A DNA stretch of 21,813 bases from a virus: positions 1-21,813 of IMG/VR virus record IMGVR_UViG_3300007504_000075, one strand, 5' to 3'. Shown piece by piece: positions 1 to 5,789 of this stretch; position 1 is the stretch's first letter, and each line of letters starts with the position of its first letter. The notes beneath the pieces are model-generated. The model saw only the letters and a list, made by a program, of their open reading frames with translations. It ran no database searches and was not told where the DNA came from. A program made the position numbers and the translations under genes.

Positions 1-25
1 TATGGGTCGAACTCCGGTCCGTCAA
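1..25 (-). promoter_or_regulatory. Possible leftward promoter, partial at window edge
   Basis: Read on the minus strand, TTGACG (25 down to 20) is followed by 17 bases and then TA at positions 2-1, where a -10 hexamer would begin. The -10 box is cut off by the window edge, so only its first two bases are seen. The -35 box is the left arm of the inverted repeat shared with the rightward promoter. It would serve an unseen divergent gene. Confidence 0.4.
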
Positions 26-56
26 TGGATAGCTTTAAAAAGGCCCTCCTTGACGG
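19..56. repeat. Inverted repeat joining two divergent -35 boxes
   Basis: CCGTCAA (19-25) and TTGACGG (50-56) are perfect 7-base inverted arms around a 24-base spacer that is A/T-rich for this genome (ATGGATAGCTTTAAAAAGG). Each arm holds a TTGACG -35 element pointing outward. The arrangement resembles a phage control region in which one dimeric regulator could act on both promoters. The arms are seen; the operator role is inferred. Confidence 0.5.
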
Positions 57-78
57 GGGGTGCGCGGCCGGGTAGTAT
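50..78 (+). promoter_or_regulatory. Sigma70-type promoter for the first gene, leaderless layout
   Basis: TTGACG (50-55), a 17-base spacer and TAGTAT (73-78) form a good housekeeping-type promoter. The -10 box ends 6 bases before the ATG at 85, so transcription should begin at or next to the start codon. No Shine-Dalgarno sequence lies between the -10 box and the ATG. The predicted mRNA is leaderless, as is known for lambda cI made from PRM. Confidence 0.65.
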
Positions 79-84
79 CCGTTT

Positions 85-363
85 ATGCTCGTTCACACTC
101 TGATCTCTGCCCGGCTCCAGTTGCAAGGGCGCACCGTCGCCGATTTTCACCGGGATATGGTCGCCCGGGGCTTCCTGGGCTCCAAACAGGCGGTCTACCA
201 GTGGGTATCGGCCGCGACTTGCCCCTCTGCGTGCTGGTGGTCCGAGGTGGCCGACAGTCTCGGGGTGGATGTCCAAGACGTCGCCTTAGCTCGGCATGGG
301 CTGCTGACTCCGGCGCGAGCCCTGGCCCTGGCCACTACCACTAAACCCGGGGAGGCCGTATGA
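85..363 (+). CDS. Cro/CI-like helix-turn-helix regulator
   Basis: A 92-residue protein whose middle resembles a Cro/CI (XRE) DNA-binding domain. There is a helix around residues 18-28, then GSKQAVYQW (about 32-41) in the place of the turn and recognition helix, and then EVADSLGV (about 53-60), like the closing IAxALGV of XRE proteins. It is likely a phage transcription regulator binding near its own promoter. The ATG at 85 was chosen because it sits 6 bases after the -10 box; no ribosome-binding site precedes it. The next gene overlaps its stop by 4 bases (ATGA). It lacks a peptidase or oligomerisation domain of the lambda cI type, so it is Cro-sized. Fold assignment is by pattern only, and the operator is not proven. 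Confidence 0.6.
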   Translation: MLVHTLISARLQLQGRTVADFHRDMVARGFLGSKQAVYQWVSAATCPSACWWSEVADSLGVDVQDVALARHGLLTPARALALATTTKPGEAV

Positions 364-809
364 ACCTCCATCCGCTCCTCCCTCCCCCTCTCGGGGACCA
401 CCTCGAGCTACCGATAAAGGGCCGCATGGTGCGCGCTGTCGCGCTGCTGGCGATCCAGGTCTTCTTGGACCACCCGGGACTTACGTACCAGGAGGCCATG
501 TACAAGATCATCCGGCGGGCCTGGAGTGTGTGCGGGCAGATCGTATGGCTCGGCGTCGATGGCGGTCCCGAGATCGCGCAGATGGGCCAGGAAGAGCCCC
601 GAGGGCTTCCGTTGGTTGTGGGCAACCACGCGCTGACACCGCTCAACGTGGGCGGGCAGTCCCTCGACATGGCCATCGCCGAGCTGGGCCGCACGGGCGA
701 CTTCCCGGTACTGGTGCTGAATGCGCACCGGTTCGTTCATGGGATGTGGGCGCCGCGCGCCATCGGTGACTGGCTGGTGGACAACCCGACGGCGCGGGGT
801 GCGGTATGA
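360..809 (+). CDS. Unknown early phage protein (149 aa)
   Basis: I do not recognise a family. The ATG overlaps the previous stop (ATGA) and is preceded by GGGGAGG at a suitable distance, so the start is well supported. The protein has a proline-rich N-terminus (about 5-11), a hydrophobic helical stretch (about 23-37) and a C-terminal half rich in Gly, Leu and Val. There is no signal peptide, no cysteine cluster and no catalytic motif I can name. Its place between a repressor-like gene and the replication cassette suggests an early function, expressed from the promoter at 50-78. Coding potential is supported by tight coupling on both sides. Confidence 0.7.
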   Translation: MNLHPLLPPPLGDHLELPIKGRMVRAVALLAIQVFLDHPGLTYQEAMYKIIRRAWSVCGQIVWLGVDGGPEIAQMGQEEPRGLPLVVGNHALTPLNVGGQSLDMAIAELGRTGDFPVLVLNAHRFVHGMWAPRAIGDWLVDNPTARGAV

Positions 810-1033
810 CCCTCACGGAGCGACTCGCTGTAGCGTTGCTCGAGCAGTACGGTCTCGAGGCGGTGTGCCGCCTTCTGGACGACGCCGAGAACGGCGATCT
901 TCACCGCGACCCTGGGCCGGCCGAGGTGCAGGTCGAGCACCGTCGCCGCGCTCTCGCCCAGTTGGGCGAGATGAAACGGAACTGGCGCCCCCTGGTCCAT
1001 CCCGGCGACGTGTGCCGTCCGGGGGTGGCATGA
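806..1033 (+). CDS. Unknown small early protein (75 aa)
   Basis: Starts at an ATGA overlap with the upstream stop and ends in another ATGA overlap with the nuclease gene, which is the main support for it being real. The protein is mostly charged and helical: LTERLAVALLEQYGLEAVCRLLDDAE forms the N-terminal third, and a basic segment lies around residues 45-57. No domain is recognised. It may be an accessory factor of the downstream nuclease/helicase cassette, but this rests only on position. Confidence 0.65.
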   Translation: MTLTERLAVALLEQYGLEAVCRLLDDAENGDLHRDPGPAEVQVEHRRRALAQLGEMKRNWRPLVHPGDVCRPGVA

Positions 1034-1548
1034 GCCGCAACCCGCGCGCTGCGGGGCGCCGGTTCGAGCAGCGGATCGCCCGCGACCTGCGCGCCTGGCT
1101 CGGCGAGGACTGGACCGTGATGCGGAACCAGACCGATCGGCAGGCCGGACAGGGTGGGTGTGCGGGTGAATTCACGATCACCGGGCCGCACCGCTTCCCG
1201 TTCGCCATCGAGTGCAAGGACGGCCACGGCTTCGACTCGCGGCAGCTCTGGCGCATCCCGGTGCCTGGACCTCTGGTGTCCACTCCGAGCAAGCGCGGGT
1301 TCTGGGCTCAGGCTCAGGACCAGGCCGACGCGGTGGGCCTCGAGCCCCTTCTGGTGTTCCGTCGCGCATCGACGGGGACCGTGCTGGCTGCTGCTCGCCG
1401 GAGCGCGATGATCCACATCGGCGCCGCTGGGACTCGGTGCGACATCGAGATCGAGCGCTCCTGGATCCGGGTGGTCCGGTGGGCTGCGGTGCTCGACACC
1501 CTGCCGTCCATGCTGTTCGAGATGCCGGGCGCGCGGAGGGTAGCGTGA
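1030..1548 (+). CDS. PDDEXK-type nuclease, RecB/Holliday-resolvase-like
   Basis: A 172-residue protein with a PDDEXK layout: an early helix with E13 (RRFEQRIARDL), an acidic residue at E47 (GEF), then AIECKDG with E61-x-K63 as the core pair, followed by a helix with Q94 and Q97 (WAQAQDQADA, about 91-100) and a strand LLVFRR, as in archaeal Hjc and RecB-family nucleases. Small phage members of this fold cut branched or damaged DNA during replication or recombination. The usual Asp of the motif appears here as Glu47, or lies elsewhere. The frame is open upstream, but the ATG at 1030 overlaps the previous stop (ATGA) and fits the family N-terminus. It is followed by the exonuclease gene with a GTGA overlap. 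The nuclease fold is likely; the exact substrate is unknown. Confidence 0.7.
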   Translation: MSRNPRAAGRRFEQRIARDLRAWLGEDWTVMRNQTDRQAGQGGCAGEFTITGPHRFPFAIECKDGHGFDSRQLWRIPVPGPLVSTPSKRGFWAQAQDQADAVGLEPLLVFRRASTGTVLAAARRSAMIHIGAAGTRCDIEIERSWIRVVRWAAVLDTLPSMLFEMPGARRVA

Positions 1549-2183
1549 GTCGCCCGAACCTGCTCGCGCTGGACAGCGAGCTGGCCTCCCCTGCGGAGGG
1601 CGGCGCGGGGTTCATGGCGTCGGCGCTGAAGGCCGGGCCCGGGGTGGTCTGCGCCACGGGGACCGCGACGCCGCGAGCGGTGATCTTATACGCCGACCGG
1701 GCCAGCCAGGCGCGGCGTCGGGCGTTCGCCGCCCAGCTCGGGACCTATGAGGGGCTGCTGACGTGGGGCGGGCTGACGTTCGACGTCCCGGTGCTTAATG
1801 CGTGGTGGCCGGACTGGTCCAAGCACCTGCCGAACCGTCATGTGGACCTGATGGCGCTCTGCACGCTGCTGGCCCACGGGGTTCCTGCCGAGCAGCTTGA
1901 GAGGCTGGGACTCGGGTGGACGAAGCGGTGGCCGTCGTGGAAGCGGCTGGTGCGCGGCTGGGGTCTGGACAACGTCGGCATGCACACGCTACAGCGCCGG
2001 AAGGTCGAGGGCATGACCGGAGCCACTGCGCCGATCGCGTGGCAGGCCGGACGGCTGGATGAGGTTACCGAGTACTGTCTGGGCGACGTCACGCTGCTGT
2101 GGCGCCTGTACTGGCACGCCTGGAACGGCGGCGCGCTGAGCAACGGCAGCGCCAGCGTCAGGATCCCCCGGGAGCTGCTGTGA
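1545..2183 (+). CDS. DEDDy-type 3'-5' exonuclease
   Basis: A 212-residue protein with the acidic motifs of DnaQ/PolB-proofreading exonucleases: D10-x-E12 (LALDSEL) as Exo I, WGGLTFDVPVL with D80 as Exo II, HVDLM with D101, and Y177-x3-D181 (YCLGDVTLL) as Exo III of the DEDDy type. It should remove nucleotides from DNA 3' ends using two metal ions. No polymerase is visible in the window, so it may proofread for a host polymerase or process ends with the upstream nuclease. The start is a GTG overlapping the nuclease stop (GTGA); the longer open frame upstream is a shadow of the nuclease gene. It is coupled by GTGA to the next gene. It most resembles the stand-alone PolB-exonuclease-like family. 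Confidence 0.78.
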   Translation: MSRPNLLALDSELASPAEGGAGFMASALKAGPGVVCATGTATPRAVILYADRASQARRRAFAAQLGTYEGLLTWGGLTFDVPVLNAWWPDWSKHLPNRHVDLMALCTLLAHGVPAEQLERLGLGWTKRWPSWKRLVRGWGLDNVGMHTLQRRKVEGMTGATAPIAWQAGRLDEVTEYCLGDVTLLWRLYWHAWNGGALSNGSASVRIPRELL

Positions 2184-2860
2184 CCGTGGCGGTGGACTGG
2201 ACGTTCGTCGAGTGCGTGGTGCGCGACCTCGACTCCGAGGGCCTGGATCCGACGGCGCTGCTGTTCGCCGTGAGCGCGCTGGGCTGCGTGTGGAGTGACA
2301 GCGACGACGACCGGGAGGTCTTCAACGGAGCGGAGATCGCCTCCGCATTCGTGGTCGACGCGCGCCGGATCGAGGCGCTGTGCCACGGGCGCGACACGGG
2401 GCCGGGCACCAAGCAGCGGATAAGCGCGTTCTCCGGGCTCGAGTCCTGGGAGGACTTCGAGGCCCGGCTGGAGCGCGAGGACCAGGAGCGCAAGGCCCGC
2501 GAGGAGGAGGAGCGGCAGGAGCGCAGGGAGAGATACCGGCGCGAGTCGCAGAAGGCGTGCGCGGTACCGCGCGGGCAGCGCGCTGGCGAGGTCCGGCGGC
2601 GGCTGCGGGAGCACCGGGTGCCGCGGGAGAACCTGGCGCACGCGCTGCGGGCGCGGATCACCAACGGTCAGGCCCGCAAAATCGTCTGCCCGAAGTGTGG
2701 CAAACGCTCGGTCTGGTTCCATATCGAGCCCGGCCGGATGAGTGGGGCAGAGTGCAACCACAAAAAGTCATGTGGTTGGCACGGGGCGCTTGACCTGCTG
2801 GCGCTGATGTCTGGCGCGAGCGCCAACCCGGCCGCCAGCGGCCAGCGGAGCCTACTGTGA
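2180..2860 (+). CDS. Primase-like zinc-ribbon protein
   Basis: A 226-residue protein. It has an acidic N-terminal domain (1-90), a long highly charged Arg/Glu helix probably forming a coiled coil (about 92-125), a basic segment (131-165), and a C-terminal zinc ribbon with C170-x2-C173 and C192-x5-C198. The ribbon sequence (CPKCGKRSVWF, then CNHKKSCGW) resembles the DNA-binding ribbon at the N-terminus of phage primases. No TOPRIM or archaeo-eukaryotic primase catalytic motif is seen, so it may recognise template DNA for the helicase encoded next rather than make primers itself. It starts at a GTG overlapping the exonuclease stop (GTGA) and ends in a GTGA overlap with the helicase gene. The ribbon is clear; the role is inferred. 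Confidence 0.65.
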   Translation: MTVAVDWTFVECVVRDLDSEGLDPTALLFAVSALGCVWSDSDDDREVFNGAEIASAFVVDARRIEALCHGRDTGPGTKQRISAFSGLESWEDFEARLEREDQERKAREEEERQERRERYRRESQKACAVPRGQRAGEVRRRLREHRVPRENLAHALRARITNGQARKIVCPKCGKRSVWFHIEPGRMSGAECNHKKSCGWHGALDLLALMSGASANPAASGQRSLL

Positions 2861-4119
2861 ATCGCGAAGACCTGGAGCTGCTTGTGGGGATCGGGACAGA
2901 TCCGGAGGCGGGGCCACGCCCGGGCGTCTGGGCGATGCTGAACCGGTACAAGGACACCTATCGACGCGGGAAGCTGGTCGATGAGGGCGCACCGAAGGGG
3001 CGCCCGGGCAACATCATCAAGGTCCTGACGCATGACGACCGGTGGGCCGGACAGCTTCGGCTCAACGAATTTACCCAGGACCACGAGCGCAACGGGGAGG
3101 CCCTCGGAGAGACCGACGACACCCGGATCGGGGTCTGGATGGAGGAGCACTACGGGATGGAGGCCAAGACGTCGGCTGTCCGCGAGGCGGTGGCCGTCGT
3201 CACGGAGAACGAAAGGCACCATCCCGTCAGGGATTACCTGTCGGGGCTTCAGTGGGATGGAGAGAAGCGCATCCACCGATTGCTCAGCCGGTACATTGGA
3301 GCTGAAGATACGCCCCTGAATTCGGAGGTATCGACGCGCTGGTGTATCTCTGCTGTCGCGCGCATCCTAGTGCCTGGAACGAAGGTGGATACGACGCTCG
3401 TGCTCGTGGGCCCTCAAGGCGCGCTGAAGAGCACCGCGTTCCAGACGCTGGCGACCCGCGATGAGTGGTTCGCTGACTCAGCGCTGGACCTGCGCAGCAA
3501 GGACGCATACCAGGCGCTCCCCGGGGTCTGGATCTACGAACTGAGCGAGCTGGACTCAGTAAACCGGCGGGAGGCGTCGAGCGTTAAGGCGTTTCTCTCC
3601 TCGCGCGCAGACCGCTACCGGCCGTCGTTCGCGAAGCGCACGATCACCGTGAGGCGCCAGTGCGTCTTCGTGGGCACCACCAATGAGCAGGAGTTCCTGA
3701 ACGACCCGACGGGCGCTCGCCGGTTCTGGCCGGTGCGGGTGGGGGACATCGACCTCCCCGCGATCAGGCGAGACCGGGGCCAGATATGGGCCGAGGCTGT
3801 CCACCGGTTCCGCTCCAAGGAGCGTCACTGGCTCGATGCCATCTCCTCCAAGTTACTGGTGGAGGCGCAAGACGAGTTCCGGCGCGTCGACCCCTGGGAG
3901 CATCCGATTAAAGAGTTCCTGGCAAGGCCGACCAATCGGAACGGGGTCACCGTCGCGCAGATATTGACGTCGGCCTGCGAGCTGAAGGTGGACAAACAGG
4001 GGAAGAACCATTCGATGCGTGTAGCCGGAATCCTCACCGGACTCGGCTGCACAAAGAAGCGGAAGCGTCAAGGCGCTAACCGCCCGGTCCTCTGGTACCC
4101 TGAGGGGGTGAGGCCATGA
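2857..4119 (+). CDS. VapE-family SF3-like replicative helicase
   Basis: A 420-residue P-loop ATPase of the virulence-associated E (PF05272) type found in phage replication modules. Walker A is GPQGALKST (185-193). Walker B is in GVWIYELSELD (223-233). A sensor-like VGTTNE (272-277) and the arginine-rich GARRFWPV (286-293) follow, the latter a family signature. Residues 1-150 form the usual N-terminal part (NIIKVLTHDDRWAGQLRLNEF, about 52-72, and HHPVRDYLSGLQWDG, about 121-135). The C-terminal 60 residues are basic and look DNA-binding. It likely unwinds the phage origin. The start is GTG, overlapping the previous stop; SD-like GCGGAGCC lies just upstream. The candidate origin lies directly downstream. 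Many relatives are fused to a primase; here the zinc ribbon is a separate protein. Confidence 0.88.
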   Translation: MNREDLELLVGIGTDPEAGPRPGVWAMLNRYKDTYRRGKLVDEGAPKGRPGNIIKVLTHDDRWAGQLRLNEFTQDHERNGEALGETDDTRIGVWMEEHYGMEAKTSAVREAVAVVTENERHHPVRDYLSGLQWDGEKRIHRLLSRYIGAEDTPLNSEVSTRWCISAVARILVPGTKVDTTLVLVGPQGALKSTAFQTLATRDEWFADSALDLRSKDAYQALPGVWIYELSELDSVNRREASSVKAFLSSRADRYRPSFAKRTITVRRQCVFVGTTNEQEFLNDPTGARRFWPVRVGDIDLPAIRRDRGQIWAEAVHRFRSKERHWLDAISSKLLVEAQDEFRRVDPWEHPIKEFLARPTNRNGVTVAQILTSACELKVDKQGKNHSMRVAGILTGLGCTKKRKRQGANRPVLWYPEGVRP

Positions 4120-4316
4120 GAGCGCACCGGACACACCGGACACACCCTGGCCACACCTCAGGACCGGTAGGTGTGACCGTCAAAATCGACGATCCAGACG
4201 CAGTTTTGGGTACTGTGGACACACCGGACACGCCTCACGACGATCCAATACGCGCTCACACCAGAACGACTCCAAGCCAGTCCACCGGGCAAAAGTGTGG
4301 CCAGTGTGTCCAGTAA
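4116..4316 (+). CDS. Possible small His/Thr-rich ORF within the repeat region
   Basis: A 66-residue ORF beginning at an ATGA overlap with the helicase stop and preceded by a strong purine-rich SD (GAGGGGGTGAGG), so translation is plausible. Its sequence is low-complexity: an HRT repeat (residues 4-9), then HPGHT, many Thr, Pro and Asp, and a C-terminal CGQC. It is largely dictated by the 9-base and CACACC-type DNA repeats under it. No family is recognised. It may be a real short protein, or merely open because the repeats avoid stops. Confidence 0.35.
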   Translation: MRAHRTHRTHPGHTSGPVGVTVKIDDPDAVLGTVDTPDTPHDDPIRAHTRTTPSQSTGQKCGQCVQ

Positions 4317-4380
4317 GAAAAGAGTAGTTCAAAGGCTGAATATCCTGGCCACACTTTGGCCACACCTCCCCACACCCTGG
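4125..4380. repeat. Iteron-like repeat cluster, candidate replication origin
   Basis: Short repeats are clustered here. CACCGGACA occurs twice in tandem (4125-4133, 4134-4142), and TGGACACACCGGACAC follows at 4216-4231. CTGGCCACAC occurs at 4147-4156 and 4345-4354, TTGGCCACAC at 4356-4365, and the inverted GTGTGGCCAG at 4295-4304. GGCCACACCTC recurs at 4149-4159 and 4358-4368, and CACACCCTGG at 4141-4150 and 4371-4380. Between the inverted copies lies an A/T-rich patch (about 4312-4344) unusual for this genome. The position after a helicase gene and before a winged-helix gene fits a phage origin with iterons and an unwinding element. The repeats are seen; the origin function is inferred. Confidence 0.55.
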
Positions 4381-4385
4381 AAGGC

Positions 4386-4715
4386 ATGACCACCTCCAAG
4401 CAACATGTGATGTTCGGCGAGGTCTGGCCGACAGCTCGCAGTACGCCCCGAAGCCGCCTGGCGGCGCTGAAGCCCGCGGCCCTGATCGCCGGCATTCACT
4501 CGGCGTTGCGCGGCCAGGGCTGGGTGTCCAGCTACGAGCTGGATAACCTGCTGGTCAGGGCGGGCTGGAAGCGGGGGGTGCTGCACCCCCCGCGGCGTGG
4601 GTCTGTGGTCGATGAGGCGCTGGGCCGGATGCGTCGGAACGGGCTGGTGCAGCGGAGGACGGTGGAGCGGGTTGGGCTCGATCCTCGGCATGAGTGGCGC
4701 AGGGAGGCAGCATGA
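4386..4715 (+). CDS. Winged-helix DNA-binding protein
   Basis: A 109-residue basic protein. Residues about 30-100 fit a winged helix-turn-helix: helix AALIAGIHSALRGQG, then SYELDNLLVRAGW, then a recognition-type helix SVVDEALGRMRRNGLVQRR, then a short beta wing ending in HEWRRE. Such proteins are common phage regulators or origin-binding proteins. It begins directly after the repeat cluster, which could be its target. The ATG at 4386 follows GGAAGG, which is very close to the start, so a slightly different start (for example GTG 4407 or ATG 4410) is possible; the upstream TTG at 4356 lies inside a repeat and is not preferred. A 23-base near-perfect palindrome lies in its coding sequence. It ends in an ATGA overlap with the next gene. 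Confidence 0.65.
   Translation: MTTSKQHVMFGEVWPTARSTPRSRLAALKPAALIAGIHSALRGQGWVSSYELDNLLVRAGWKRGVLHPPRRGSVVDEALGRMRRNGLVQRRTVERVGLDPRHEWRREAA
4571..4593. repeat. Perfect 11-base palindrome arms inside the winged-helix gene
   Basis: GCGGGGGGTGC (4571-4581) and GCACCCCCCGC (4583-4593) are perfect inverted arms around a single T. As RNA it would fold into a very stable hairpin (8 G/C pairs with a 7-base loop, or more). No T-run follows, so it is not a standard intrinsic terminator. It may be a protein-binding site or simply G/C coincidence in the codons for RGVLHPPR. Confidence 0.5.
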
Positions 4716-5032
4716 GCAACGCCATGAAGCCGGGGCCCGATGCCTTGCTATCGCTGGATAGGGGCATCACCGAGCTGCGCGATGCGCTGGATCGGATGGT
4801 AGCGGAGCGCAGGGCGGCACCGACGCGCCTCCAGCGACTGGAGCGTGTGGCGGCTACTGCTCAGGCGTTCGCCTCAGACTTCTCGGATGGCACCCTGATC
4901 TACGAGGACGAGCAGGGCGATCAGAGCTGCCTGTCATGCAGCTCGCCAATCGGGCGCTGCTGGGAGGGGTGCAGGTGGCAGGCCCTCAGCGACGCCCTGG
5001 CCGCGCTGGCGGCTGAGAAGGAGGTGGCGTGA
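4712..5032 (+). CDS. Unknown small cysteine-containing protein (106 aa)
   Basis: Starts at an ATG overlapping the winged-helix stop (ATGA) with GGGAGG upstream; an in-frame GTG at 4694 is a less likely start. Residues 17-60 are helical and charged (ITELRDALDRMVAERRAAP). Four cysteines follow in CLSCSSPIGRCWEGC (about 72-86), a C-x2-C and C-x3-C pairing that could bind zinc. The C-terminus is an alanine-rich helix. No family is recognised. It sits just before the terminase genes and is coupled by GTGA to the next gene. Confidence 0.6.
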   Translation: MSNAMKPGPDALLSLDRGITELRDALDRMVAERRAAPTRLQRLERVAATAQAFASDFSDGTLIYEDEQGDQSCLSCSSPIGRCWEGCRWQALSDALAALAAEKEVA

Positions 5033-5334
5033 CCGTCTGCCTCCCCCGCTGGCTCCAGGACCAGGTTGGCATCCTGCGCGGCATGGGCTGTGACCCGGGT
5101 GCTGTGGCCTGGGCTGCGGAGATTGTGCAGCGCGTAGGCGCGACGGCGGCGACCATGGCGCCCACCGAGGACGGCAAGGGCGTGCTGGTGGGGTGGGCCA
5201 ACGCTGGGGGGACCGTGGACGTGATGGTGACCGAGCTGGGGGAGGTGGACGTGTTCATCTCAAGGGGCGCAGGGCAGGCGCGGCCGGGGGATGTGAGCCG
5301 GGCTGTGAGGGCTGGGCTTGGGTGGGGTGGGTGA
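5029..5334 (+). CDS. Unknown protein upstream of terminase (101 aa)
   Basis: Starts with GTG overlapping the previous stop. AAGGAGG (5018-5024), a full match to the canonical anti-SD, precedes it, so the start is strong and the host uses ordinary SD initiation. The protein has an N-terminal helical part (1-40) and a beta-rich centre (GVLVGWANAGGTVDVMVTELGEVDVFIS, written here only to its key turns at about 51-79). I recognise no domain. Position next to the small terminase gene suggests a packaging or late-gene role, but that is inference. It ends in TGATG, sharing one base with the terminase small subunit start. Confidence 0.6.
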   Translation: MTVCLPRWLQDQVGILRGMGCDPGAVAWAAEIVQRVGATAATMAPTEDGKGVLVGWANAGGTVDVMVTELGEVDVFISRGAGQARPGDVSRAVRAGLGWGG

Positions 5335-5789
5335 TGGCCAGGACCGGGCGACCGTCGAAGCTGACTGAGGAGGCAGTCAGCGCCATAGAAGAGGCGCTGG
5401 GGAGCGGCTGTTCTATGGACGACGCCGCAGACGCAGCGAGTATCGACCGGGCCACCCTGTACCGGTGGATTGAGAGGGGTGAGGGGGCGAAGTCTGGGGA
5501 GTATAGCGACTTCTGCGACCGGCTCAATCGCGCACGCGCGAGGGGCAAGGTCGCGATGGTTAAGGCCATCAGGAAGGCAGGAGACAAGGACTGGCGCGCT
5601 AACGCCCACATCCTGGCCTGTCGCTACCCGGAGGAGTGGAGCGAGAAGCGGATCATAGAGGCCACCATCAAGGCGGTGCAGACCATCGAGGACCCGGAGG
5701 CGTGGGCGAAGCAGATCATGGAGCTGGCGCCGGTGGCCGCCGAGCTGCTCGGACTCGAGATGGAGATCCGCGGTGAGGCCCCCGAGTAG
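5334..5789 (+). CDS. terS: Terminase small subunit (DNA-binding)
   Basis: A 151-residue protein with an N-terminal helix-turn-helix typical of small terminase subunits: GRPSKLTEE (5-13), then CSMDDAADAASIDRATLYRWIERGE (about 26-50), where the second helix would contact DNA. The rest is helical and charged (RLNRARARGKVAMVKAIRKAG, about 63-83), consistent with an oligomerisation core. It recognises the phage packaging site and feeds DNA to the large subunit. Size and position immediately before the large subunit support the call. The ATG at 5334 shares its first base with the preceding stop (TGATG). The gene overlaps the large subunit by 17 bases. Similar HTH starts also occur in transposon resolvases, but the context makes terminase far more likely. 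Confidence 0.8.
   Translation: MARTGRPSKLTEEAVSAIEEALGSGCSMDDAADAASIDRATLYRWIERGEGAKSGEYSDFCDRLNRARARGKVAMVKAIRKAGDKDWRANAHILACRYPEEWSEKRIIEATIKAVQTIEDPEAWAKQIMELAPVAAELLGLEMEIRGEAPE

Noticed and set aside
721-1029. Open frame upstream of the nuclease start at 1030, giving a 275-residue protein
   Set aside because: The added N-terminus is Arg/Pro-rich shadow sequence over two coupled genes; the ATG at 1030 overlaps the prior stop and fits the family.
1838-2761. Long minus-strand open frame
   Set aside because: It is antisense to the exonuclease and ribbon genes, with Leu/Pro/Arg-rich composition typical of high-GC shadows and no recognisable domain.
4341-4346. TATCCT as a -10 box for the winged-helix gene
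   Set aside because: No -35 match at a usable distance and the start codon is 40 bases away; kept only as part of the A/T-rich patch.
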